From: 66-474 sp036278635
Lineage (GTDB): Bacteria; Pseudomonadota; Gammaproteobacteria; Xanthomonadales; Rhodanobacteraceae
DNA length: 33,517 nucleotides
Assembly (NCBI GenBank): GCA_036278635.1
Contig: DASUKQ010000030.1
Coordinates: forward strand, 1 to 33,517
Reading direction: 5' to 3'
Below are positions 9,562 to 18,537 of the stretch, one piece after another. Position 1 is the stretch's first letter. Every line of letters starts with the position of its first letter. Under the pieces are notes generated by a model that was given only the letters and a program-made list of their open reading frames with translations, was not told where the DNA came from and ran no database searches. The translations under genes were made by a program, and so were the position numbers.

Positions 9562-11940
9562 TTATTGGGACAGCCAGTTTCGATCCATGTGACGCTTCCC
9601 GAACTGCTGCAACTCCGGTCCTGCTGCCGGGCGAACCTGCACTGCAACATCGCCCCAAGATTCCGACCAACGCTCGCGCGGCACGCCAGGAACACTGGCT
9701 TGCGCAAGTCCACACCTGTCATTGCAGGATTCGCCAAGGAATCTTTCGGTTCCTGCCTGACCGCCGAGCAAGTCCGCAAACACGGCGCCGGCTCGCTGAG
9801 CGGACGGACGTGTTGAATCGGAGACTTTTTCCTGTCCCTGCGGAACATCGGAAGCGCCCGCCTTGACCGCCATGACCACCAGTTGCTCGATGGCATCGAC
9901 GATCCGCAGTTTTGTTTCGGCCGCCGGCCCACGGGCCTGCAGGAAATCGGTCGTGGTCTGCCTTACCCACGCATACGGCGCCGGCTGCTTTTGATCAATG
10001 TAGCCCAGCGCCTGCAGGCCAATTTTCGACAACGCCACCAGCGAATGCGCCAGCGGCGCGACCGAGTGGAGCGCCGGTGAGCGATGGATGGCTTCTTCCA
10101 GCGCCGGATCGTTCGCAATCCACTGTTCCAGATAGGCGCGGATATTCTGCTCCGTGGCCGCATCCGGATGCGCGTTGAACTCATTGACCGCTTCCGTGAA
10201 CTGGATGGCCGCCCACGGGTTCCCGGTGGCGGCATCCGCGATCGATGACAGCGACGAGTAGATGGTGTAGTGGCCGCTGGCGCCCCGTTGGTAGCCGCGG
10301 ACCGGCGAAACCACGTCGACCAGCACCTGGAGCGGGCCGATGTCGTAGCCCCCCGCGAGCTGTCGCAGCAACACCTGCTGGTTGCGGATCTGCGTGAGGC
10401 CGAGCGCCTCCAGCCGCAGGTTCTCCACGTGCAGGCGCCGGTACATCCATGGCACGTCGTGCACGCTTCGCGGTGACCACAGGCGTTCCGCAACCGCGGC
10501 GGCATTCGGCCAGATCCGCGAATCGATGGTCGCGGGCCGCACGAGTTCTCCCCACATCTCGGCTTCGCCACCCAGGATGTTCTTCCGCACCGACGGCTTC
10601 AGGTGCGTCCCGGCGGGAATGGGATCGTTCTGGTAGTAGTGGTCGGCCGGGTACAGCAGGTCGAGGTAATAACCATTCGACAGGATCGCCGGATGGCCTT
10701 CGCGCGCCGCCTTGTAGAGCGACTCCTTGCCGCGCCAGCTCTGGATCACCGCACCTTTCGGCAGGCCCGGCTGGAGGATCTCGTCCCAGCCGATGATCTG
10801 CTTGCCATCGGCGTTGATCATCCTTGCGAGCTTCTGGATGAACTGGGTCTGCAGGGCTTCGTCGGTGGGGATCGAAGGCTGCATGTAGGCCTGGATGTAG
10901 GGGTTGTTGTTCCACTGCGCGCCGGAGTTCTCGTCGCCGCCGATGTGGATGTAGTGCCCCGGGAACAGGCCCGCCATTTCCTTGAAGAAGCCGTCGAGGA
11001 ACCGGTAGGTTTCCGGATTCGACGGATCGAACGCAGGGTTCTTCCCGCCGAAGTGGGTGTAGAGGTGATAGGGCCCGGGCGCACTCGCCAGCTCCGGGTG
11101 GCTCACCAGCCAGCTCACCGCATGCGCCGGCAGGTCGAACTCGGGCACGACGATGATGCCGCGGTCATCCGCGTACCCGATGATCGCTTTCATTTGCGCC
11201 TGGGTGAAATACTGGCCGCGCGAACCCTGCGCGGTCAGCTCGGGATACACCTTGCTCTGGATGCGGAAGCCCTGGTTGTCGCTCAAGTGCAGGTGCAGCA
11301 CGTTCAGCTTGACCGCCGCCATGCCACGGAGATTCCGCTCGATCACGTTCATCGGCTCGAAGTGGCGCGCCACGTCGATCATCAGGCCGCGCCATCGGAA
11401 GCGCGGCTTGTCCCGGATCTTGATGGCGGGCAGGTAGTAGCCGGCCGGATCCGACTGCACGAGCTGCAGGAACGTCTGCAGGCCGTGCAACGCACCGAGC
11501 CCGTCCGTCGCCGTCAGCACCGCGTGCCGCGAATCGACATGCAGCCGGTAGGACTCGTCCTCCCCGATCTCGAGCACCGCCGGCCGCCGCACGTGGATGA
11601 CCAGCGTCGCGTGCGAATCGTTGGAATCTTTCGCCACCACGTGTTGCTCAAAGACGATCCCGGTGCGCCGCTGCAGGTGTTGCAGCAACCGGTCGGCCGC
11701 GTCGTAGACGCGCTGGCCGGCGTGACCGGTCACTTCGATGTCGAAGTGCTTCGTCAACGGGAGCCGACCGTCGTGCAGCGCGATGTGCGCAGGCCAGGGC
11801 ATCAAATCGAGGCCGGATTTTTTCCACGCGGCCGGCACGCCGTTGTCGGTGGACTTCGGCGCCGCCACGGCTACGGAGAGTGCGGAAGCCGCGAGCAGCG
11901 CGAGAAGCACCCGTAAAATGCAATGTCGATCAATTTTCAC
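9562..11940 (-). CDS. GH20 beta-N-acetylhexosaminidase, secreted
   Basis: This enzyme hydrolyses terminal beta-linked GlcNAc (or GalNAc) by substrate-assisted catalysis. It has 792 residues from the GTG at 11940. A signal peptide (about 1-27, ending SVAVAAP) is followed by the GH20b-like N-terminal domain (about 40-180). The TIM barrel begins at FRWRGLMIDVARHF, continues with LNVLHLHLSDNQGFRI, and contains the catalytic pair in IHIGGDEN (D336, E337); a later aromatic motif is VIQSWRG. A helical region follows to about residue 700. The last ~85 residues are rich in Arg, Gly, Ser and Gln and look unlike a folded domain, perhaps former intergenic sequence now read through. The GTG start overlaps the serine hydrolase stop by 11 nt and puts the signal peptide at the N-terminus; the open frame to 11994 lies inside the previous gene. 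Confidence 0.92.
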   Translation of the reverse strand: MKIDRHCILRVLLALLAASALSVAVAAPKSTDNGVPAAWKKSGLDLMPWPAHIALHDGRLPLTKHFDIEVTGHAGQRVYDAADRLLQHLQRRTGIVFEQHVVAKDSNDSHATLVIHVRRPAVLEIGEDESYRLHVDSRHAVLTATDGLGALHGLQTFLQLVQSDPAGYYLPAIKIRDKPRFRWRGLMIDVARHFEPMNVIERNLRGMAAVKLNVLHLHLSDNQGFRIQSKVYPELTAQGSRGQYFTQAQMKAIIGYADDRGIIVVPEFDLPAHAVSWLVSHPELASAPGPYHLYTHFGGKNPAFDPSNPETYRFLDGFFKEMAGLFPGHYIHIGGDENSGAQWNNNPYIQAYMQPSIPTDEALQTQFIQKLARMINADGKQIIGWDEILQPGLPKGAVIQSWRGKESLYKAAREGHPAILSNGYYLDLLYPADHYYQNDPIPAGTHLKPSVRKNILGGEAEMWGELVRPATIDSRIWPNAAAVAERLWSPRSVHDVPWMYRRLHVENLRLEALGLTQIRNQQVLLRQLAGGYDIGPLQVLVDVVSPVRGYQRGASGHYTIYSSLSSIADAATGNPWAAIQFTEAVNEFNAHPDAATEQNIRAYLEQWIANDPALEEAIHRSPALHSVAPLAHSLVALSKIGLQALGYIDQKQPAPYAWVRQTTTDFLQARGPAAETKLRIVDAIEQLVVMAVKAGASDVPQGQEKVSDSTRPSAQRAGAVFADLLGGQAGTERFLGESCNDRCGLAQASVPGVPRERWSESWGDVAVQVRPAAGPELQQFGKRHMDRNWLSQ

Positions 11941-13630
11941 GCGTGTGCCACTCGTAGTGGGTGATCTTCGGCCGTGCCGCTTTGCCGGCCGCATGAACCT
12001 GGATCGCGTTTACGTACCAGCCTCGACCATTGATTTCCGCGTCGGTCCGGTAGCGAAACTGGATGTAGTGCGCATCCTGCGGCAGCGTCACGGTCTTGGT
12101 TTGCCAGCCGTCGCTGGACCCGGTCAGCAGATCCAGTACCTTCCAGTGCACACCATCGGGTGAGGCCTCGATGCTGCCGTAGTCGTAATCCGGCTGCAGC
12201 CGGTACCAGGTCTGGAAAGACAGCGTGGCCCCATGCGCCGGCTCGACCTTTGCAGTCAAGGTCCGGTTCAAATACTTGCCATAGCCCGAGAACCATGGCT
12301 TCGCACCATCGGGCGCGGTTACCGGAATCGCGTTCGCGATATCGGTGAAGACCTGCCGGATTGCGGTGACGACGGATGGGCCGTGACGGTTCGGGTGCAC
12401 CCGGTTCGTCAGCAGGATGGCGACGATGTCGTTCTTCTTGTTGATGGCGATCATCGTGCCGGTATAGCCCTCATGTCCGGCCGTGTGCGGTCCCGACAGC
12501 GCACCCATCAAATAGCCGCGGTCCATCGACCAGCCGAGGCCGGTACCATCGCCCTGGAACCGTTTGTCCCAGTTGGTCAACAGCAACTGGACGGCACGTT
12601 GCGACAACACGCGGGCGCCGTCATAGACACCGCCGTTCAACATCATTTGTCCGAAAATCGCGAGGTCGTGCGCCGAGCTGAAAACGCCCGCGTGACCCGC
12701 GACGCCACCGAGCGCCCAAGCGTTCCCGTCCTCGACGTCGCCCCGCAACATGCCGCGATGCAGCCAGGGCTGATACTCCGTGGCGGCAATCCGCGGCTGC
12801 AAATCCTTGGGCGGGTTGTACATCGTGTCCGCCATGTGCAGCGGCGCGGCAATGTGCTTGCGGACGAACACATCTTCCCGCTCGCCGCTCAGGTGTTCGA
12901 CCAGCGCGCCGAGCACGATGAAATTGATGTCGCTGTAGATGTAGTGCGTGCCGGGCGGATATTCGAGCGGCAACTGCAGGACGTAGTCCAGTCGATCCTT
13001 GCGCGAGCCCGGAATGTCGTACAACGGCGTCGGCGGATCCGGCAGGAATCCGGACGTATGGGTCAGCAACTGGCGTATCGTGACATTCTCCTTGCCGTGC
13101 ACGCCGAAGTTCGGCAGGTACCTGGCAACGGGATCGTCCAGCTTGAACTTGCCCTCGTCCCATAACTGCATGACCGCGGTGGCCGTGAACAGCTTGCTGA
13201 CGGACGCCATGTCGAAGATTTCGTCCTTTTGCATCTTCGAGGAGGTCGAATGGGCCTCGCTCTCCGGCATGGGGAGTGGATGCAAGGCACCCATCGCGTA
13301 GTCGCCGTTCTTGTAGATCGACGCATACCCGTAGGCCTCCCACTTGGCGATGGCGCCGCGACGAGCGACCAGCACGACCGCACCCGGTGCCACTCGGCGA
13401 ACCAGCATTCGGCTGATGGTGCCGTCGATATTGTCGAGCGCCTGGGACACCAGCCCGGCCTCCGCCGGCGAACCCTGGTGCAGGACCGTTGGGCACGGAC
13501 AGCCGGGTTGGTCCCAAGGATACGGATAGGCGCTTGCGCCAGCGGGCCCGGCTGAAGCGACACCGCCCCACGCCACCAGCGCCGTCAGGACAACGATGCA
13601 TCCACTGAGGATTTGCCTGGCTGAAACCAC
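11930..13630 (-). CDS. Secreted serine hydrolase (class C beta-lactamase/PBP-like) with C-terminal beta domain
   Basis: This is a 566-residue exported protein with a signal peptide (about 1-27, ending GGVASA). The catalytic domain shows the SxxK motif in MASVSKLFTA (S143, K146), the second motif as IYSDIN (Y232) and the third as GHEGYTG (H386). This is the AmpC/esterase/D-aminopeptidase superfamily, which includes beta-lactamases, peptidoglycan peptidases and esterases. Residues about 455-545 form an extra beta-rich domain (SFQTWYRLQPDYDYGSIEAS, then HYIQFRYRTDAEINGRGWYV) that resembles the immune-inhibitor-A/MAM-type binding modules of secreted hydrolases. Proteins of this family occur beside or fused to N-acetylglucosaminidases in Bacteroidetes and others, so a role in trimming peptide or acyl groups from amino-sugar substrates is plausible. 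The start is the GTG at 13630 with AAGGGGA upstream. Confidence 0.87.
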   Translation of the reverse strand: MVSARQILSGCIVVLTALVAWGGVASAGPAGASAYPYPWDQPGCPCPTVLHQGSPAEAGLVSQALDNIDGTISRMLVRRVAPGAVVLVARRGAIAKWEAYGYASIYKNGDYAMGALHPLPMPESEAHSTSSKMQKDEIFDMASVSKLFTATAVMQLWDEGKFKLDDPVARYLPNFGVHGKENVTIRQLLTHTSGFLPDPPTPLYDIPGSRKDRLDYVLQLPLEYPPGTHYIYSDINFIVLGALVEHLSGEREDVFVRKHIAAPLHMADTMYNPPKDLQPRIAATEYQPWLHRGMLRGDVEDGNAWALGGVAGHAGVFSSAHDLAIFGQMMLNGGVYDGARVLSQRAVQLLLTNWDKRFQGDGTGLGWSMDRGYLMGALSGPHTAGHEGYTGTMIAINKKNDIVAILLTNRVHPNRHGPSVVTAIRQVFTDIANAIPVTAPDGAKPWFSGYGKYLNRTLTAKVEPAHGATLSFQTWYRLQPDYDYGSIEASPDGVHWKVLDLLTGSSDGWQTKTVTLPQDAHYIQFRYRTDAEINGRGWYVNAIQVHAAGKAARPKITHYEWHTREN

Positions 13631-13741
13631 TTCTCACGTTCCCCTTGGTGAGCAATCAAACGTCAACGAACGAAAAAACCGCGTTGTATTGCACGCGACG
13701 CGCTCGTCCGATCCAGGGCCGGTACATTCGACTTGTCCCCG

Positions 13742-15289
13742 TCACGATGCAACCGCAATCCCTGCCTGCGCCATCATCCCGGCCAATGGCGCGAGTTGCT
13801 TCTCATAGAACCTCCAGCGTTGCACCGCATCGCGCCGGATGGGCGAACGCACTTGTGCCGCACTCGCCGTGGCCGTGGGTGCGCGGTTGGCCTCGAACGC
13901 CAGGCACGCCGGATCCCACCGAAGTCCGCAGAATTCCAGCATCGCCCGGGTCTGGGTTTCCTGGTCCGCCACCAGCGACTCGTAGGAAACCTCGAGGATT
14001 CGTCCTGGAAATACCTGCTGCCAGTGCGCCATCAGGCGGTCGAACAGGATGTAATAGCGCCCGGTATCCATCAGGTCGCAAGCGTAACCGTGCAGGGTCG
14101 AGGTTTCGGAAAAGACTTCGCGGAAATTGCCGAGGCACGTATCGAGCGGGTTGCGCCGTACGCAAATCATCCGGGCGCGCGGCAGGGCATTGGCGAGAAA
14201 GCCGGCATGCAGGAAATGGTGCGGGAACTTGTCGACGAAGCGCGGCACCTGCCCGGACAGCGGACGGGTGCTCGCCAGGTAGCGTTCGCCCAACTCCTTC
14301 CAATCGAGGTCACGGCAGCGGACCACCGTGTCGGCGTCGATCAGGTCTGCGCTGGGGCTCCCCGACATCCACTTCAGCAGCATGCTGAACTGCTTCAGCT
14401 CTCCGCAGGATTTCACCTGCGGATGGCCGGAAAGGATGCGCTCGACCAGCGTAGTGCCCGAGCGCGGCATGCCGAACACCAGGATCGGCTCGTCGGTGGC
14501 GTACCCGGAACCGGCCGGCTGCGCGGTCGGGCCTTGCCGCATCAAGGCGTCGAAGAGCTGCTCGTCCCGTTGAAAATCGTATCGGCGGTACGACTTGCCC
14601 GCTGCATTGCCTTCCACCAGGCAATCGAACGCGCGGCCGTAGTCGTGCAAGCCCTCGTACTCCCTGGCCAGCGCGAGGTTCAGGCGCTCGCGGGCTCGCG
14701 GATGTTCGCCGAAGCGTTCCAGCAATGCCAACCGTTCCTCGACGTGATGGCCTTCCCCGCCGCGACTGCGAACCTTGGACTGCAAGGTATAACCGTCCCA
14801 CAGCGTCGGCTGGAGGCGGAGGCAGCGGGCGATTTCCCGTTCGGCACCCGCGAAATCGCCGGTGAACATCAACGCGGCCGCCAAGTTGTAGTGGGTGCGT
14901 GCGTCCTCCGGCGCCAGCGACACCGCGCGGCGATTGACGTCCACGGCACGCTGGTAGGCGTTGTTCATCGAGTACGCCGCGCCCAGCATGTCCAGCATGG
15001 CAAGCTGGTCCGGGATGGCGAGCGGATCCGGGAATCGTGCCAACACCCGATCCGCTGCCGGCAGCGCAAGGCGCGACAGCCCTGCCACGGCCAGTGCTTC
15101 GCGGTGGAGCGCACGAAAATCGCTGGATCCGCGCAAGGCCCGATGCGTCTGCTGCAGGTGAAGCAGCGCGTTCCAGAATTCCTGCAGCTCGGCCGGCGGA
15201 GCAAGGCTGGCTGGGGGGTGGTTCGATTCCGGCCCGGCGTTCGACTGCACGTACCTGTCCATCCGCTGCGAAGCTCCGGTTTGTATCAC
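13742..15289 (-). CDS. TPR-containing sulfotransferase-family protein
   Basis: This is a 515-residue protein. The N-terminal ~240 residues are helical tetratricopeptide-like repeats, for example AYQRAVDVNRRAVSLAPEDA, then THYNLAAALMFTGDFAGAER. The C-terminal half is a PAPS-dependent sulfotransferase fold with the 5'-phosphosulfate loop FGMPRSGTTLVERIL (about 272-286) and the 3'-phosphate strand ARMICVRRNPLDTCLGNF. No signal peptide is seen. Genes of this type are very often next to TonB-dependent receptors in Xanthomonads and Caulobacter, as here, where it follows the receptor by 90 bp. The true reaction and acceptor are unknown; sulfation of a periplasmic or surface partner is only an inference. 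The GTG at 15289 is preferred over the ATG at 15262 because GGGGGAGG lies at the right distance before it. Confidence 0.85.
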   Translation of the reverse strand: MIQTGASQRMDRYVQSNAGPESNHPPASLAPPAELQEFWNALLHLQQTHRALRGSSDFRALHREALAVAGLSRLALPAADRVLARFPDPLAIPDQLAMLDMLGAAYSMNNAYQRAVDVNRRAVSLAPEDARTHYNLAAALMFTGDFAGAEREIARCLRLQPTLWDGYTLQSKVRSRGGEGHHVEERLALLERFGEHPRARERLNLALAREYEGLHDYGRAFDCLVEGNAAGKSYRRYDFQRDEQLFDALMRQGPTAQPAGSGYATDEPILVFGMPRSGTTLVERILSGHPQVKSCGELKQFSMLLKWMSGSPSADLIDADTVVRCRDLDWKELGERYLASTRPLSGQVPRFVDKFPHHFLHAGFLANALPRARMICVRRNPLDTCLGNFREVFSETSTLHGYACDLMDTGRYYILFDRLMAHWQQVFPGRILEVSYESLVADQETQTRAMLEFCGLRWDPACLAFEANRAPTATASAAQVRSPIRRDAVQRWRFYEKQLAPLAGMMAQAGIAVAS

Positions 15290-15379
15290 GCCCAGCCTCC
15301 CCCACGGATCACCGAAGCGCCAGCACCCTGCCTGCGCGCACTTCTTGCCCGAAGGTAGCCACCATAACCCGGCACCTGG

Positions 15380-18300
15380 TCAAAAGCTCAGGCGGACGCC
15401 CGCGTAGTAGCGCCGTTCGCTGATGTTCTCGGACCAGAATGCGTTCGGGTACTGCACGTACGCGGGGCCGTACGCGTCCGTCAGGTTGGTGCCCTGCAGG
15501 AACACCGAAACGTTCGGGTTGATGCGGTACTCGACCGACGCATCCAGATAGCCTTCGGGCTTGCTGTAGATGTTCAGGACATCCGGCAGGTTCTTGTTGA
15601 CCAGCTCGAGCGTCCGGCCGTGCCAGTTGTAGGCAAGCCGGACCTGCAGCCCGTACTTCTGGTAGAAAACCACCGCGTTGTACGTTTGCCGGGCACCCGC
15701 TGCCAGCGGGTTCGATGATTTGAGGAAGGTGTAATTCAAGTTCACGCCGAACCCGCTCCACCAGCCGGGCAACTGCGCGAACTGCGTGCGGAATTCGCCT
15801 TCGAGGCCGCGGATGATCGAGCCGCCGCCGTTGATCGTGGTGAACAGCGGTCCGCTTCTGCGGATGACGCCATCGGAATCCGGCTCCTGCACGGTTTCGA
15901 CCGTCGATTCGGGGAACGAGGACACGTCCATGAAGAACGCCCCCAGGTACGCGATCGAATGCGGCGCAAAGTACCAGGCGTAGGAGAGGTCGTAATTGGT
16001 GGAACGGTACGGCTGGAGTTCCGGGTTCCCGGAGGACGCATTCGTGAACAGCTGGGTGTCCGCCGGCACCGATGGGTCGCGCGGCGGATTGCCGTTGACC
16101 TGGTAGCCGATGACCAGACCGCGTCCGAGTGTCGCGAGGTTTTGGCGCGCCTGGGTCTTGTTCGCGGCAAACCGCAAGATCTGGTCCGGCGTCACGTTGA
16201 GCGCCAGATTGAACGCCGGCAGGCCCCTGGTGTAACTGCTCGGCGTGACCTGTATGCCATGGCTTATATACACGCCGTCCCACTTGCCGCCGTTGCCGAT
16301 GTAGTCCGTGGAGCTGGTGACGAACGAGCTGATGTAGAACGTGGTCCTCACCACGTTCACGCCGATGTTGCTGCTCCAGGGCATGCTGCCGATCTGGCCA
16401 CTCAGGTTGAGCTGGCCGTAAATCGATTCGGCTTTCTTGTCCACCCGCCAGGAGCTGGCCGGAGCCAGGAACGCTTCCGGCGCACCACTGGCATTCGGAG
16501 CCAGCGTGTGGAGAAACCCGGCCGGATCCCGCATCACCTCGGGGTTCACGAACAACAGGCCGTTGCCTACGCCGGTCACCTGGATGGGATCGAAGCCGTT
16601 GAAGTTCTCCAGCCAGCCCGGAGGCATTTCCGACATCCGCGGCGGCGAGATTTCCGAAACGTGGGTACACGAATCCACGATGCGCGGATCGAGATAGTGA
16701 TAGTAGGCATCGCGGGGGCCCGGACCTTGCATGTTCGCGCAGCCACCCGAGGGGGTGACGGGCGTCTCATACCAGTAGTCGTTGAAGGTCTCGCTCTGCT
16801 TCTCGTAGCGGGCACCGAACTGGAACGAATCCAGGATTCCCGTATTGAAGTGCAGCACACCGTCGCCACGGAACACGTTGAGGTTGGCGTCGAGTCGGCT
16901 TGCCACGGCATCGGCGGATTCGACGACCCACTGCGCGGGGTTGGTCACGTCATCCAGGAAGCCCAGCGACGGGTATTTGCCGCTGTAATCCTGCATGACC
17001 GTCACACTCGTGACCCCCGCGGGATTGTCCAGCGCCGAGGTGCCATCGGGCAGCGGCACCACATCGCCTACGGACGGACTCACGTAAATGTCGCCGGAGG
17101 TGTTGCTGTCGTGGGCGGTGCCATGTAGCCAGCGCAGCGATCCGCTGAACAGGCCGCCATTGTCGAAATTCAACTCCAGGTTGGTATTCAGGGACTTGAT
17201 CGGGCCGAAGGAAAGCATGCTGTGCGACACGTTCTGGTTGAAGGCGTTCGCCCCCTTCAGCAGCACGCCATCCGGCGTGATGACGGGCTTCGGGTCCGGC
17301 AGCAGGAAGCCCGGAATGTAGTTGTCCTGGAGCGAGACCTGGTGGGTCGTATCGGTCTCGTCCATTTTCGTGTACATCACGTCGCCGATCAGTTCCAGCG
17401 AGTCGTTGAACTTGTACTCGAAGGATCCATCGAGGCCCTTGCGCTTGCGATCGGTGGTCTGGGTGCTGATCGCCTTGGGATCCCACTGATAGTAGTAGTC
17501 CTTGGGGGCCTTGGTCGGATCCAGGCTGTCGCCGATCACGCCGTCGCCGTTGAAGTCGAACCCCACGTCCTGTTCGGTGGTTTCCTCGCCGAGTCCGAAG
17601 GCGGAAATCTGCGGCGTCGCGTTTTCGATCGTCTCCTTGGAGTACGACCCGGTCAGCATCACGCCCCAACGATCGGTGCGATAGTTGATCAGCAGGGAAA
17701 CGTCCTTGTTGAGTTTCCTGGTGCGGTCCCCCCAGTTCCCTTGTGCCGTGCCGCTGAAGGTCCAGCCACGTTTGAAATCGAATGGGCGATGGGTCTTCAG
17801 ATTGACGATCGCGCTTATGCCGCCCGCGATGTTGGACGCCATGATCGACTTGATCACATCGGCACCCTTGAACAAGGTTGGCGCCAGGTCGATGAAGTCC
17901 GGCTGCCCGGACACCAGGCCGTCGGCAGACAGGAAGGTCTCGCCGTTCAAGGTCTGGGCAACCTGCGGAAGGCCGCGCACCGTAATCGCCGTTCCCTCGC
18001 CACCGGACCGGCTGATCTGCACGCCCGGAATGCGCGAAAGCGCATCGGTGATGGTGACGTCCGGCAACTGGCCGATGTTGACAGCGGTGATCGAGTCTTC
18101 GATCTGGGGGGCGTAGCGTTTGAGGATCAGGTCGCGCTGCTGGGATCCGGCGATACCGGTCACGGTGATCGTTTGGAGCTTGATCGCCTGTTTTTCGGCA
18201 CCGGTCAACTTTCGCTTGCCATTGCCCTGGTTGTTCTCGTCCGTGGTCGTGGTGGTGGTTTGATCGGACTGTGCAGTGCCTTGCGCCTTCGCAACCGCAC

Positions 18301-18415
18301 GAGCCGGAGCTTTGTCATTTGCAGGCTTTGCGACCACCCCACCGGAAAGCCCCAGACACAGCACGGAAGCGATGGCCACGGTGATTGGCTTGACGCGCAG
18401 ATTTCGTGTGTTCAT
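15380..18415 (-). CDS. TonB-dependent outer-membrane receptor, Xanthomonas/Caulobacter type
   Basis: This is a 1011-residue outer-membrane receptor, probably taking up the oligosaccharide that the rest of the operon degrades. It has a signal peptide (1-29, cleavage near VVA) and a Thr/Asn-rich linker (about 40-70, with six consecutive Thr). A TonB-box-like LQTITVTG follows at 80-87, then a plug domain (DSITAVNIGQLPDVTITDAL, PGVQISRSGGEGTAITVRGL) and a 22-strand-type barrel ending in RRYYAGVRLSF, with the expected terminal aromatic. An insertion DFNGDGVIGD (287-296) in an external loop is a good EF-hand-like calcium loop. The start ATG at 18415 has GGAGGGG upstream. It lies between the Glk-type kinase (122 bp) and the sulfotransferase (90 bp). 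Receptors of this subfamily in Xanthomonas import plant and chitin sugars. Confidence 0.93.
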   Translation of the reverse strand: MNTRNLRVKPITVAIASVLCLGLSGGVVAKPANDKAPARAVAKAQGTAQSDQTTTTTTDENNQGNGKRKLTGAEKQAIKLQTITVTGIAGSQQRDLILKRYAPQIEDSITAVNIGQLPDVTITDALSRIPGVQISRSGGEGTAITVRGLPQVAQTLNGETFLSADGLVSGQPDFIDLAPTLFKGADVIKSIMASNIAGGISAIVNLKTHRPFDFKRGWTFSGTAQGNWGDRTRKLNKDVSLLINYRTDRWGVMLTGSYSKETIENATPQISAFGLGEETTEQDVGFDFNGDGVIGDSLDPTKAPKDYYYQWDPKAISTQTTDRKRKGLDGSFEYKFNDSLELIGDVMYTKMDETDTTHQVSLQDNYIPGFLLPDPKPVITPDGVLLKGANAFNQNVSHSMLSFGPIKSLNTNLELNFDNGGLFSGSLRWLHGTAHDSNTSGDIYVSPSVGDVVPLPDGTSALDNPAGVTSVTVMQDYSGKYPSLGFLDDVTNPAQWVVESADAVASRLDANLNVFRGDGVLHFNTGILDSFQFGARYEKQSETFNDYWYETPVTPSGGCANMQGPGPRDAYYHYLDPRIVDSCTHVSEISPPRMSEMPPGWLENFNGFDPIQVTGVGNGLLFVNPEVMRDPAGFLHTLAPNASGAPEAFLAPASSWRVDKKAESIYGQLNLSGQIGSMPWSSNIGVNVVRTTFYISSFVTSSTDYIGNGGKWDGVYISHGIQVTPSSYTRGLPAFNLALNVTPDQILRFAANKTQARQNLATLGRGLVIGYQVNGNPPRDPSVPADTQLFTNASSGNPELQPYRSTNYDLSYAWYFAPHSIAYLGAFFMDVSSFPESTVETVQEPDSDGVIRRSGPLFTTINGGGSIIRGLEGEFRTQFAQLPGWWSGFGVNLNYTFLKSSNPLAAGARQTYNAVVFYQKYGLQVRLAYNWHGRTLELVNKNLPDVLNIYSKPEGYLDASVEYRINPNVSVFLQGTNLTDAYGPAYVQYPNAFWSENISERRYYAGVRLSF

Positions 18416-18537
18416 TGCCCTTTACCCCTCCAGGTGCCGAGACCTACCGAATGGAATCGCTGTTCGATTGCGCAACGCGTGCGCCACTGCGAGAAAGTGC
18501 CTGCCCCTTGATCCCGTTGGATTGCCGGTGACTCCGA

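Noticed and set aside
10603..13165. Long plus-strand frames opposite GH20 and the serine hydrolase
   Set aside because: No domain, Arg/Asp/His-rich mirror composition; both opposite genes carry catalytic motifs.
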